Assembly: GCF_001039355.2 (NCBI RefSeq) | Contig: NW_019775683.1 | Coordinates: 121,507 to 185,506, forward strand | From: Lingula anatina | Taxonomy: Eukaryota > Brachiopoda > Lingulata > Lingulida > Lingulidae | Direction: 5' to 3' | Length of the DNA stretch: 64,000 nucleotides | Part shown: positions 35,793 through 46,992 of the stretch, piece by piece | Layout of the letters: the number at the start of each line of letters is the position of its first letter | Position numbering within the stretch: position 1 is the stretch's first letter | Program-made: the position numbers and the translations under genes | Notes under the pieces: generated by a model | What the model was told of the DNA's origin: nothing | The model's input: only the letters and a program-made list of their open reading frames with translations | Database searches by the model: none

Positions 35793-36017
35793 GTAGATAA
35801 ACTTGTACCCAAACATTTAATCAATGAATGTTCATGTTTATCATCATGCATATGAATTTTGCTGTCTTGAAGCTTATGAGAGGCTAATGATATTTACCAA
35901 TGACAGGCATTCTTACAATTATTCATGCCATGCCATATAAATAAGGCACATTTCGCTTAATCTTTTATTCAGCCAAACTGTGGAAACTACTATTACATCG
36001 AACACCAAGTCAAAGTT
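35095..36017 (+). repeat. Upstream block of the E/F subfamily
   Basis: Occurs again at 37319-38419 (direct) and inverted at 53050-54010 upstream of receptor F. Landmarks are CCTATTGTCAGCCGACGCC, CCCCATCCACGTTTTCGTCTCC and an (ATT)n microsatellite at 35758-35792 followed by ACTTGTACCCAAACATTTAA. Open frames in it are not conserved between the copies and no coding domain is seen. About 190 bp present in the second copy (37913-38106) are missing here. Confidence 0.7.
35934..35946 (+). promoter_or_regulatory. TATA-like box of E
   Basis: CATATAAATAAGG about 75-85 bp upstream of the E start codon. The same box is upstream of E' (38335) and, as GCATAAATAAG, upstream of F (53129-53119, minus strand). 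Role inferred from position and conservation. Confidence 0.5.
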
Positions 36018-36666
36018 ATGGTGTTTTACATTATTCCCATTTGCATTATGCAACTATCATTGTTTCAAATTAACAATTTGTTTGGTGAAAATCCTGTTTG
36101 GCGGCGAGTGGGAAGAATTCAAGTTCTTTCCGCTTGTCACTTCAACCTTACAAGGCAATTGTACCACCAAATGACTCCAACATTAGGAATGCCTATCAGC
36201 ATTATAGAGGTCGCCCTGAAAACGATGGATTCATCATGTCTCTTAAATTACACCAATATGTTGGATGCGAGGCGCAGGACTATTGTTTTAATGGGCGTTG
36301 AAAAAGAAAATTGCTCTCAGCTGACGAACAGCGCAAAAAGAAGCGACTTTGTCGAGTTTAAGGAGACGGTCGACGGTTTGATACAAGATGGCCTGGAGCG
36401 CATGTCTCAAATCGTCTACGAAACCGATATTGAATGGGGAAACTTTTTAGCGGTGTTAAAAGTATACATATATACTGTGTATATTCTTTGTCCGTTGTCC
36501 TTTTTGTGCAACATTATCCTCGTCGTTGTTGTTGTTAGCGGCGAAAGAAAACTGAAAAGAAGATCAGAAACCAAGTCATCCTTGTCTATCACACTTGGAA
36601 TAGCGCATTTGCTTAGAGCATTGAGTGAATTATTGGTAGGGATAGTGACCGATTCAAATCAGAAAG
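36018..36666 (+). pseudogene. Receptor E: partial exon 1, interrupted by an N
   Basis: Encodes the MVFYII-type N-terminus through TM2, then stops at the N at 36667 where unrelated spacer sequence begins. It is almost identical to 38420-39068 (E') and carries the same in-frame loss of most of the ectodomain (WGN joined to FLAVLKVYIY). Because the break coincides with an N, this may be an unmerged second allele or contig end of E' rather than an independent gene. Confidence 0.7.
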
Positions 36667-36667
36667 N

Positions 36668-37047
36668 GGGGGGGGTGTCCCCCCTAAGAGATTTTTGAAA
36701 AAGAATTCTTTGGGTATCTTGAAACCTTTTCCCAATTCCTTAATCCTAGTACACCACATGTCTCTTACTTTTCTTTCAGTTTGTATTGCAGTACTTCAAT
36801 AGCCCCCTTCCCCAAAATCCATTGCCTAATGTTGATCTGAGTTTTCAGAACTAGAAATGCGGTTTGTCTGGGTTGACAGAGTCGCAGCTTCACTTTAAAC
36901 AGGGAAGCAAGAACATATATGTCACCATGTTTTACAAATATCTTACTTAAAGATTCAACCAGTACTTATTGCCAAATAGCACAAAAATGGCACATAATTT
37001 CCTTACATTATTTCCTATACTTCGACGTATAACTCCCAGCCAAAGCT
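36668..37047. repeat. Spacer fragment upstream of D'
   Basis: Aligns with the end of the spacer units (compare 18455-18830 and 32135-32510): CCCCTAAGAGATTTTTGAAAAA, CTTCAATAGCCCCCTTCC, CTTGCCAAATAGCAC-type motifs. It joins directly to the D-type leader at about 36998, skipping the promoter-proximal part. Confidence 0.65.
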
Positions 37048-37053
37048 ATGTTG

Positions 37054-37094
<41 letters not shown>

Positions 37095-37318
37095 TTTTTC
37101 CTGTTTGCATTTTTCAACTCAGATTTTTTCAGATAAAAATTTATTTAGTAAGAATCCTATCTCCCGTCGAGTGGGTAATATTAAAGAGTTGTCCGGATGT
37201 CATTTTAACTTTACAAGGCAATTATACGACCAGATGACAGCAACATTAGGATTTCCGGCCAGCTTGACCGAAGTCGCTCTGAAAACGATGGACTCATTGT
37301 GTGTCTTTAATTATATTT
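37048..37318 (+). pseudogene. Receptor D': N-terminal exon 1 remnant with poly-T expansion
   Basis: Same remnant as D with the same 3' junction, but the T-run just after the start codon is 37 T long (37055-37091), against 10 T in D and 4 T in intact receptor B. The N-terminal frame fortuitously stays open through poly-phenylalanine to 37374 but runs into non-receptor DNA. No transmembrane core. Confidence 0.8.
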
Positions 37319-38149
37319 TATTTGTAATGGTTAATCGTGTCACACCTCTGTGTTTTCCAAGGGCAGTATCATAGTTTGATATTCTGCTATTCAACACAGA
37401 TATCGTACATTTGGGCATTTTTGGTAATAGACGTGAGAGATGACATTACAAGTACACAAAGTGTGGAAATCTTTCATATCTCTTTACCTTATTAAAATCA
37501 AACAGCGAATCTGACCCACGTCTTTGTGATTTCTAGACTTCACTACTGTATTACATGTAGCCTATTGTCAGCCGACGCCGCACAAATCCACCCACACCGT
37601 TTCTGGTGACAGTTGGTCGCACCCCATCCACGTTTTCGTCTCCAGTGCTTGGGTACCTGGAACATGAGGTTGTACGCAGCAAGCCCCGGGTATGTAGCAC
37701 ATAGCGGCTAGTTTGCTGAATTCGTATTTGCCTGATGTCAGGCAATGCATGGGAGTCACCATAGAGTTCTGGGTTTACCATATGATCCTTTCAGAGAATA
37801 TTCGGAGCCATCCTAACCAGTACCATGTGTGTATTCACTCTATCTAGTGCCCTCTCCTCTTTTAAACCTCCTTTACGTTGGACGGCCTCCTTTGTGCGAC
37901 CATGAAATGGCATCACTGTGGTCGTAGAAAGGAGGCACAAGCATCGCTTTGGTTGCAGAATGAACGCTCAATGATCGGCCAGTTGTCGGCACGTGAAGTA
38001 TTATTTTTCTTTTTACTCTCAACTCTAATTACTTTTTATTAGTTTCAGATTAAACTTTGTAGTTTTAGATTTAATATGTAATGATTATTGTAAGCAGAGC
38101 TGAGATGTATGTGTAGCGCGTTTTCAAGACTTACATCATCATCACCATC

Positions 38150-38193
<44 letters not shown>

Positions 38194-38419
38194 GTAGATA
38201 AACTTGTACCCAAACATTTAATCAATGAATGTTCATTTTTATCATCATGCATATGAATTTTGCTGTCTTGAAGCTTATGAGAGGCTAATGATATTTACCA
38301 ATGACAGGCATTCTTACAATTATTCATGCCATGCCATATAAATAAGGCACATTTCGCTTAATCTTTTATTCAGCGCAAACTGCGGAAACTACTATTACAT
38401 CGAACACCAAGTCAAAGTT
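37319..38419 (+). repeat. Upstream block of E', second copy
   Basis: Direct repeat of 35095-36017 with an additional ~190 bp (37913-38106) that is also present upstream of F, so this copy is closer to the ancestral form. The (ATT)n microsatellite is at 38152-38192. Confidence 0.7.
38335..38346 (+). promoter_or_regulatory. TATA-like box of E'
   Basis: CATATAAATAAG about 75-85 bp upstream of the E' start, identical to the box of E. Confidence 0.5.
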
Positions 38420-40645
38420 ATGGTGTTTTACATTATTCCCGTTTGCATTATGCAACTATCATTGTTTCAAATTAACAATTTGTTTGGTGAAAATCCTGTT
38501 TGGCGGCGAGTGGGAAGAATTCAAGTTCTTTCCGCTTGTCACTTCAACCTTACAAGGCAATTGTACCACCAAATGACTCCAACATTAGGAATGCCTATCA
38601 GCATTATAGAGGTCGCCCTGAAAACGATGGATTCATCATGTCTCTTAAATTACACCAATATGTTGGACGCGAGGCGCAGGACTATTGTTTTAATGGGCGT
38701 TGAAAAAGAAAATTGCTCTCAGCTGACGAACAGCGCAAAAAGAAGCGACTTTGTCGAGTTTAAGGAGACGGTCGACGGTTTGATACAAGATGGCCTGGAG
38801 CGCATGTCTCAAATCGTCTACGAAACCGATATTGAATGGGGAAACTTTTTAGCGGTGTTAAAAGTATACATATATACTGTGTATATTCTTTGTCCGTTGT
38901 CCTTTTTGTGCAACATTATCCTCGTCGTTGTTGTTGTTAGCGGCGAAAGAAAACTGAAAAGAAGATCAGAAACCAAGTCCTCCTTGTCTATCACACTTGG
39001 AATAGCGCACTTGCTTAGAGCATTGAGTGAATTATTGGTAGGGATAGTGACCGATTCAAATCAGATAGTACATTTCACTGGGCTCCCAAGTGCCTTTTGC
39101 AACACGTTATTCACTGCAGACATTTTCACCTCAGACTGGGCTGCAGTTCTCATCTTCATCATAACACTTGACAGGTTTCTTTTTGTCTGTTTCCCGTTCA
39201 AAACCAGTTTCATATGCGCCAGAAAAACTCTCTTCAAGTCGGTAAGTGTTTACGACATCAATTTTTTTCAGAATAAAGAAAATGACAGATCTTTTACGAT
39301 TAAGTTGACTTCAATATTTTTATTTTCGTCTAAACAAAATCTCTTAAATTTTAAGACGTATCAAATGCTTAATACTGACAGTTCATTCCATATTTTGCAA
39401 ACTGACTGAGAATTATGAAGTGAGATTCAGTAAGTTTCCATATAGTTGAGCTGTATCTGTTTCATCAGGCTGTACTGTCGTTATTAAAATAGACATTGGA
39501 GCAAGTATTTTTGNTCATAAAATTCAGGGGTATTGACAGCCATCCTTATGAGCGAAATGATCGATTGAGTGAGAAGGCATTTCCGGCGGACAAAATGCAT
39601 GGATTTGGTGCATATTTCTCCGCCTATCACATCCGAGGTTAGTATGGAGCTTGCGGAATGAGCCGAGGATTGCCGATTGACAAACGACAGGCAACGGTAA
39701 CTAAGCAACCTTTTTATTTCACTCATTACGCATGCGTACGATGAAACTCTAGAGTTAGCGACTGGTCTGACCAGTCGTTAAATATCCAAGGCAACAACGA
39801 GACAATAACGAGCGAGAGAACTAGCGACTGCTTCGTGAAACGGCACTATAACTAGCGAGAGGCTAACTACCGATCGCTAACTAACTACTGCTTTGTGAAA
39901 CCGGCCCCAGCTTTCATACAACCCAGCCCAGGATAACGCTATCCACTGTTGATGAAACGCACTATCCTCTGGATAGCTCTATCTAGAGGATAGCGGCCAT
40001 TTTTATCCATAGGATAGCGCTATCCAGCCTTGATGAAACCGGGCCCAGGCGTTTATCAGGTACCAAAATCTTATACCACGAACCAGTCTCTTAAACTATC
40101 ACTTCTTTCACTTTCGCAGATGGTTTTTGCCGGGGCAGCAGCTATCTGGAGCCGTGGCCTTCGCAAGCTTGATGTACACTGACGCCCCGTGTGCGTTAGC
40201 TGTTCAGGAATATTATGTATGGCAGAGACGCTTAGGAATTGTAGCAGCAATACGCATCACCGGAAGAGCCATGATGTTACTCGCCATTACCGGAATGGAC
40301 ATCAAGATAATACATTTTATCTGGTCTCAAAGGAAATCCCAAAAAGAACTCACATCTGGAGAGAGAAATAAGGACAAGGAAGTAATAAGCACCGTGTCTC
40401 TGTTGATTTCGTCCCTTTTTTTCCTTATTTTGTGTACGACATCTGTTATAAGTATGGTTTTGATAAGATATGTGCCTGGTGTACGAATACCTTTTTTTGT
40501 GGGCAATCTTTTTTACGTTGGTAGAGTTGGCGAGTTGTTATATCATGCGTTTAATTTACTGGCTTTTTTAATCAGTGGTTCGCAGTTTAGAGCACAGATA
40601 AAGGAGTTTTTTACAAGAAAGACAGTCAGTGCACGGACTTGGTGA
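38420..40645 (+). pseudogene. Receptor E': ectodomain-deleted 7TM receptor with exon 2 frameshift
   Basis: Exon 1 38420-39241, intron 39242-40119 (GTAAGT...TTTCGCAG), exon 2 40120-40645. Exon 1 is open and encodes 274 aa: signal peptide, the first ~120 ectodomain residues, then an in-frame junction (WGN to FLAVLKVYIY) that removes roughly 195 residues holding most ectodomain cysteines, followed by TM1-TM3 with LDRF. Exon 2 has one extra T near 40142 (GCAGCAGCTATCTGG against GCAGCAGCATCTGG in A and B), which shifts TM4-TM7 out of frame; the rest is open to 40645. The intron carries an N at 39514 and a repeat cluster. Scored as a pseudogene because of the frameshift. If that base is a sequencing error, it would be a short-ectodomain receptor of about 448 aa. 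Confidence 0.75.
39735..40049. repeat. Inverted-repeat cluster in the E' intron
   Basis: Contains four versions of a (T)TG(A/T)TGAAAC-type motif (TTCGTGAAACGG, TTTGTGAAACCGG, TTGATGAAACGC, TTGATGAAACCGGG). Between them are short inverted words TAGCGA/TCGCTA and GGATAGC/GCTATCC, with a perfect 14-bp palindrome GGATAGCGCTATCC at 40012-40025. It replaces the G-rich tract seen in the A-C introns. MITE-like; no coding capacity. Confidence 0.6.
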
Positions 40646-41051
40646 CAGCCCATACGACATTTTATTTTGTAATGCCCAGCCACGGTTGGCAGTCTGACCA
40701 CAGTAGGTATAAATTATTTACTTTAACATGATCAAGTGGGGACATATACTATTTAAAAACTTGCTTCATGATCTAAAGTTTTGATTTTTGAATATTTTAC
40801 CGAATGTTTTCATTAATGGATAAAATTAATAATAATTTTCAAGTTCACGTTTTTATATTTTTCTAAGTGTCGTATGTAAATAAGGCAAAATTAGTCACAG
40901 TTACCGGATGAGACAACTTGAGCTCGTTTACGAAATTAGCTTATCAGTGCGTGTTATCCATAACAAAACTTATCATAAATGCATGGAAAAATAATACGAA
41001 TGAGGGCAAATCGTCCAAGATAGCCCAAACTCTCAACACATACACCTGTAG
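40646..41051. repeat. 3' flank of E'
   Basis: Aligns with the 3' flank of receptor A (3739-4150): AATGCCCAGCCACGGTTGGC and later CGTCCAAGATAGCCC match CCCAGCCTCGGTTGGC and CGTCCAAGTTAGCCC. No gene. Confidence 0.7.
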
Positions 41052-43335
41052 ATAATACCCCCGTCACACTTAATTGGAATCAGCAGGAATCAAGAAGAAT
41101 GAGGCTGAATGAAGAAATTTAAAAATTCGCACCACATTCGGGAGAAAAGTTTAAATTGACCTTAATTATTGTAAGAGTACCGTTGGAATACTCAGAATGC
41201 GCTTGAATTCGCCTGGAAAGATAAGTGCACTTTCGGCTGTTTTAGGTCTCAAAAGCAGTTCGAATGTAGTTGGAAAACTAAGAATATCTATAATGTTGCC
41301 AGAAGGCAGTCAGAATATTTATAATATACTTTGAATGGCGTACTAGTGTAGTGGCGTACTAGTGTAGTGTAGTGTAGTGTAGTGTATTGCTGGCAACATT
41401 AATATTTCAGCTCATCCGAGGCACATTCGAAACATTCTGGCGGGATTTTATACCCCCGTCACACTAGAGGCGGAATAATTAAGAATGGCGTCGAGAATAC
41501 AATTCTTTATGCATTCCAGGTTATTCGAAGAGCATTCTAAAAATTCTGAGTGCATTCCAAATATTTCTACCCATTCTTGTGGCCGGCTCGAATGTTTTTG
41601 TCATGTCAAAAACTTTCGAAGTGCATTCCTACATTCGCAATATCCCTACAGTATTCCAACTACATTCGAGCTGCATTTGAGAGGTAATGTACCTGGAATG
41701 GGCAAGAATAATTCCAGGCGGGTTCGATGTGCATTCTTAGCATTCCAGAAGCATTCTTACAAAGCCGTAATATTTTATGACAATTTTAATTAATTTTAAT
41801 TCCCCTTCCGAATATGGCACGAATTTTTAAATTTAGTAATTCCGGCTGGTTCTGCTTCATTCCTACTGATTTTGAATATGTGTGACGGGGGCTTAATACC
41901 CCCGTCACACTAGAGGCGGAATGAGCAAGAATGCCGTCGGAAAGACAATTCGTTGTGCGATCCTGGATATTCGAAGAGCATTCTAAAAATTCCGAGTGCA
42001 TTCTAAATATTTTTACCCATTCTTGTGGCATCCCGAATGTTTTTGTCATGTCAAAAACTTTCGAAGTGCATTCCAAGTGGAAATTTATCGAATGGCATTT
42101 GAACAATATTCTAACTGCACTATGACTGCATTCTTAATAATCTCACGGCATTCCTACAGCATTCGAAACATTCTGATCACATTAGAGGAATATTCGAACT
42201 GACAAGTGACTTAAAGCCCCCGTCAAACTTATTCGAAATCAGTAGGAATCAAGCCGGAATTACTAAATTTAAAATTCGTACCATATTCGGGAGGGAATTT
42301 CAAATTATCATAAAATATTACGGCTTTGTAAGAATGCCTCTGGAATACTAAGAATGCACATCGAACCGCCTGGAATGATTCTCGCACATTCCAGGTATAC
42401 TACCTCTCAAATGCAGCTCGAATGTAGTTGGAATACTGTAGGGATATTGCGATAAATTTCCTCTTGGAATGCACTTCGAAAAATTTTTGTCATGACAAAA
42501 ACATTCGAGCAGGCCACAAGAATGGGTAAAAATATTTGGAATGCACTCAGAATTTTTAGAATGTTTTTAGAATGTTCTTCGAATATCCTGGAATGCACAA
42601 AGAATTGTATTTCAGACGCCATTCTTAATCATTCCGCCTCTAGTGTGACGGGGATTTTATTTCCCGCCAGAATGTTTCGAATGTGCCTCGGATGAGCTGA
42701 AATATTAATGTTGCCAGCAATCGAACTACACTAGTGCGCCGTTCAAAGTATATTCTAGATATTCTTACTGCCTTCTTACAGCATTATAAATATTCCTAGT
42801 TTTCCAATTACATTCGAACTGCTTTTGAGAGCTTATACAGTCGAAAGTGCACTCATCATTCCAGGCGAATTCAAGCGCCTTCTGTGTATTCCAAGGGTAC
42901 TCTTACAATAATTAAGGTCAATTTGAATTTTTTTCCCGAATGTGGTGCGAATTTTAAAACTTCTTCGTTCAGGCTCATTCTTCTTCATTCCTGCTGATTC
43001 CGAATAAGTGTGACGGGGGTATTAAGTCACTTGCCATTTCGAATCTTCGTCTAATGTTAAGAGAATGTATATAATACTGTCGGAATGCCGTGAGAACATT
43101 GAGAATGCAGTCATAGTGCAGTTAGAATACTGTTCAAATGCCATTCGATAATTTTCCACTTGGAATGCACTTCGAAAGTTTTTATCATGAGAAAAACATT
43201 CGGGATGCCACAAGAATGGGTAAAAATATTTGGAATGCACTCGGAATTTTTAGAATGCTCTTCGAATATCCAGAAAATCACAAATAATTGTATTTCCGAT
43301 GGCATTCTTGCTCATTCCGCCTCTAGTGTGACATA
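41052..43335. repeat. Nested foldback elements with ATTC/GAAT-phased arms
   Basis: Terminal sequence (T)ACCCCCGTCACACT occurs at 41057, 41450, 41894 and 42219 (as GCCCCCGTCAAACT), and its inverse AGTGTGACGGGG at 41880, 42643 and 43009. The arm 41058-41450 pairs with 42660-43021, and 41453-41810 pairs with 42230-42655. A further segment, 41896-42215, pairs with 43022-43335. TTAA adjoins several ends (41893, 42214, 43021), as expected of piggyBac-type target sites. ATTC or GAAT recurs about every 10-11 bp through both arms. Open frames here simply reflect this word pattern. No transposase is visible. Confidence 0.75.
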
Positions 43336-43964
43336 CATTCGGTTTGCTTTTTTTTGGGACTACAGATTCCTGCACAACAGGAAGGACACGTTTTGTTTGT
43401 TGTGCGTGATATTTTTAACCCTCTCTGTGACTTTCACTCATATTGATAAAATGTAAGCCCTACCTCACGCTCTCTGGCCGAACATTTTCATGTCTTGTCT
43501 ATGATAGTCTATGAGATGATTAAATCACCATTACATGCTATCATGAACATTAACTCAGATCACGTTATTTTCTTTGCACATCTATTTAATTTCATATGAA
43601 ATTTGCAATATATACTTTATCATGATATAAATTGTAATTTGCATATTTTTATACTACTAGAACTTCTGTATTCATTGTAGGAGGTTGTATTTTATATTGA
43701 CTGTAGATATATGGCATTTCTTGTTCAAATATTATTATAAATACAGTATAAATGTGTGTACATATAGATTGTGTTCAAATTTAATGTATGATCACAGTTT
43801 GTAAGATTGCGTGTTCTAAATTTTTCTGGTCAGATAAGAGTTTGGTATGGTTAATAATGATTTTAATAACAGTTTTCAGTTGTGTGCTGAGGATGCCATT
43901 GTTGATACCATTGATCACTTAATGTTTAGGACCAAACAGCTGCATGTTGGGAGGGGGGGGGGGG
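43336..43964. repeat. Duplicated spacer 3' of E'
   Basis: Aligns with 5541-5800 (CTGCACAACAG, CATATTGATAAAATGTAAGCC) and with 21985-22500. No gene. Poly-G run at 43951-43964 just before the large foldback element. Confidence 0.65.
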
Positions 43965-44390
43965 CGAGATTAGTCCGTGTATGGCGGGGCAAAGTGATTT
44001 CCATTTCGTCAGAAAATGAATTGTCAAAATGAAATGGAAAATCAACCTCGATTTTTCGTTTTTCCTTTTAAAATGAAAAATGGAAAAACGAGATTATTTT
44101 TCGTTTTTTCCGCTTTTTTATAACATAAAAAACAAAAAACGACAGATTTCCAAACGTGATAGAAAACAGAAACATCCACTGTTTTCCCATATCAAGAGAG
44201 TGAAATATATTAGAAAATACGTCCTTTTCTCCTTCTGTGAAGAAATGAAATATCAAAGCATGTTCATTTTTTGCCATTATAGTTTCAATGAAAAAACGGA
44301 AGTCAGTTCGTTTTTCTGATTTTCATTTTGGAAATAAAAATGGGAAAACGGAAGTATATATAGACACACAGACAGAAAAATGGCAGCCCT

Positions 44391-45293
44391 TGAAAGGTTG
44401 ACTTCACAAGACTAGGATTATTCCTGGTTTTGTATAAGTATTCGGAGATTTAGTAAATAACTTCAAGAAGAATGAATTAAGGAATTTCAGATATTTTAAA
44501 ATATTTGGACAATTATGGAAAAACAATGCGCCATCGCTGTGTGTGGTTCAGAAATATGAAATAGGCCCCTAGGTTAGTGCCTAGGTCTAAGTGAAGAAGT
44601 GATGAAGGTTGGATCTGTTTCTGTAAGGACTTTTTTGTGACAAGATTTTGATAGAAAGAAGAAATTTTTATCATGAGAGAAAAATTTGAATGTTTATTAA
44701 GTCGCCTGGACTGTAGTGTTGGTATAGCCTCAATTGATGTTCTTTTAACTAAGTACTGGTACGTACGACTGGGCAAAGCAATTATGTAGCTGTACAGATT
44801 TTGTAGCTTTGTTTCTGTGGTTAACACTGGATAAATTAATAAAATGTTTGTTAAAATCTTTACACCACTGCGTCTTGTTGCTCTTAAATGTTATTGTACC
44901 TTAGTCAAAGAAGTTATTGAATTAGTTTTTGCAAACATACAGGGCCCTTTGCGCAATGCATTTGCTTTATTATCTTATGTAGGCCTACGTAATCACAAAC
45001 TAATAAGCAGATTACCTACATCTACTACACGTATTTCCTCTTCCTTAACATCTTTAATGCAACCTTGGGGGGGGGGGGGTATTTTATTTTATAAAAATCC
45101 ACACATTTGCATCTTGAGTTTGACTCTCTTTTTTTAATGCAATACGAGCGTTGGGACGGACAATCTCAAATATTCGTCGTGTTGATAAAAATAAGCTGTA
45201 CATAGAAGGAAAAATAAGTGCAAGAATTCTCTCTTGTTTCAGTTTTTACTGCTGTTACTGTACAAACCAGCAACTAATCAAGTAACAAATACA
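44391..45293. other. Interior of the 4.7-kb element, nothing recognised
   Basis: AT-rich sequence with short open frames on both strands and no domain, tRNA or repeat signature I can identify. A G-run is at 45067-45079. Confidence 0.4.
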
Positions 45294-45660
45294 GGGGTGG
45301 ATCCAGGACTATTTGAAGGGCGGGGGGAGTCCGCGGGTGAGCGTGTCATTGTTATAACATTATAATATATTAATATTTAACCTTTCAAGAAAATAAAGAT
45401 GTTTAAAAAAATGTCCGCGGATGCAAAGCCGACCCTCTCCTCCCCCCCCCTCCTTGGCGTGGGGTTCAGGGCCCGCTGAAGGGCACCGAAAATTTTGGTA
45501 TTTTAGAGGGCAAATGGTACCATTTGGTATGGTTTAGAACTATGATTCAGCTGGTCAAAATTCTAATTTCAAGAGGGGATCATTGGTGTGATTTTTTTTT
45601 CAAAAATCGAAGGGGGGGGGGGGGTCAGGATCCCCCTGATACCCCCTATATCCGCCACCT
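45294..45660. repeat. Small foldback element, GGTGGATCCAGG type
   Basis: Begins GGTGGATCCAGGA (45297) and ends TATCCGCCACC (45660), an imperfect terminal inverted repeat. Interior has C-rich and G-rich runs (45440-45460, 45612-45625). An inverted related copy is at 59226-59400, sharing TTGGCGTGGGGTTC and AAAATTTTGGTATTTTAGAG-type sequence. No coding capacity. Confidence 0.6.
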
Positions 45661-46992
45661 AAAATGTTCACCAACCTAAAAAGAAATAATTTAGAATAAT
45701 AAAAGAGTAAAAAATTAAATAAATGAAATAAAATGGGACATCAAGATATGGATTTGATATACAGCTGTACCAAGAATAAAATTGTATCAATCTTCTGAAG
45801 GAGTGAATGTCGTATATCATCTAGTAAGGTCTTGACTTCCTAGCCCGTACAATAATCTTAGGCAGTAAAGCAAGTCTGTCAAAATTAAAAAAAAAACCTC
45901 TAGATGCAATGCATTATGTGATGTTACTTAAAACGGTTACATGCCCATACGTCCCCGCACCGATACTCCCCCGCACCGATACTCCACCACACCATTGCTT
46001 CGATACTGAGGGGGAGTATCGGTGCAGGGAAGTATCGGTGCGGGGATGTACCGGTGCGGGAATCTATCGGTGTGGGGTTGTATCGATGCTCATAATACAT
46101 AAAAATTACTAAGAGGGATTATCGGTGCGGGGGAGTATCGACATGACCCCCTTAAAACGTGCGGAATCGCTAACAACGAACGTTACCAGTGCGCGTGAGT
46201 GAGTGAGCTATAACTGTCTACCTGTACACCAGAGGGAGACCAAATTCACCATGCTTATTAAGAAAAATATGCACTACAAGCGCTTTTTAAAAAAATTGAT
46301 TGATCCTCTCTTTTCCAATTTATTGACTTTAAAAGTGAAAATTCCTTAATATTTTGATGTAATTTCACGTACGTTTTTATAGATAAAATCAACAATAAGT
46401 CTCTAAACAAAAATCCCTGACTCACTTTTGTAGTACTTTGTTCATGTGTAATAATACCATTAAAAGCATGTTTATAGCTGTCCAGGTACCTGAGAAAATC
46501 AGGTGTTTAAAAATGGTGTTTTTGTCCCCAAAATCCCAATATTACGTCACACGATGAAGTTGGAGCTGTGTTTCAAGCATACATGTAATAGATGTTTTGA
46601 AGGTACATTAAATGATTATGACAGGAATAAAAAAGCTAAGACCTTTATTTTAAGAGAAAGTCTCTAACCTTAACACCCCCCCTTAATCATAAAATGTTCC
46701 TGACGCCTTTCTGGCCTTTGACAACCGTTTTGGTGGGTTTTTCTCTCTTAAAAATTTGCTTACGGCTAGGATAGCTTACAGATAGCCCCCTACTCCCTTT
46801 CGGCCCTTTGACCGTAGATAACTGATCAGCATTTTCTGACCAAACTTTCAAATAAGAGGAAACACCTGCTGCGATAAATCATTAAACAGTAAGACTGATT
46901 TTTAAAAAAGGAAGACTGATCAAGGATGAGAACAAAAACAAATTGTTCAAGTTTTTAATCGTGCCGTTGAAGCTAAATGGTAGGCCTATATT
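45661..46992. other. Interior of the 4.7-kb element with a GTATCGGTGCGGG inverted array
   Basis: Mostly unrecognised AT-rich DNA. At 45950-46145 three copies of CGCACCGATACTCC-like sequence are followed by about five inverted copies of GTATCGGTGCGGG. No gene is seen. Confidence 0.5.
45950..46145. repeat. Inverted array of GTATCGGTGCGGG words
   Basis: Top-strand CCCGCACCGATACTCC occurs at about 45955 and 45970 with a degenerate third. After a short spacer the inverse GAGTATCGGTGCAG, AAGTATCGGTGCGG, GTACCGGTGCGGG, CTATCGGTGTGGGG and TTATCGGTGCGGGGG recur at roughly 15-17 bp. It can form a long imperfect hairpin. Confidence 0.7.

Noticed and set aside
41052-43335. CRISPR-like array because of regularly spaced short words
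   Set aside because: There are no fixed repeat/spacer units; the words belong to inverted arms, and the DNA is clearly eukaryotic.
41485-43456. Several overlapping open frames of 64-106 codons on both strands, also at 56735-57560
   Set aside because: They are translations of the ATTC/GAAT foldback arms. The same peptides appear from both strands because the arms are inverted copies.
44068-44319. Overlapping open frames rich in Phe/Lys on both strands, and 48349-48561
   Set aside because: They lie in the AAAATG/GAAAAACG arms of the 4.7-kb foldback; low-complexity artefacts.
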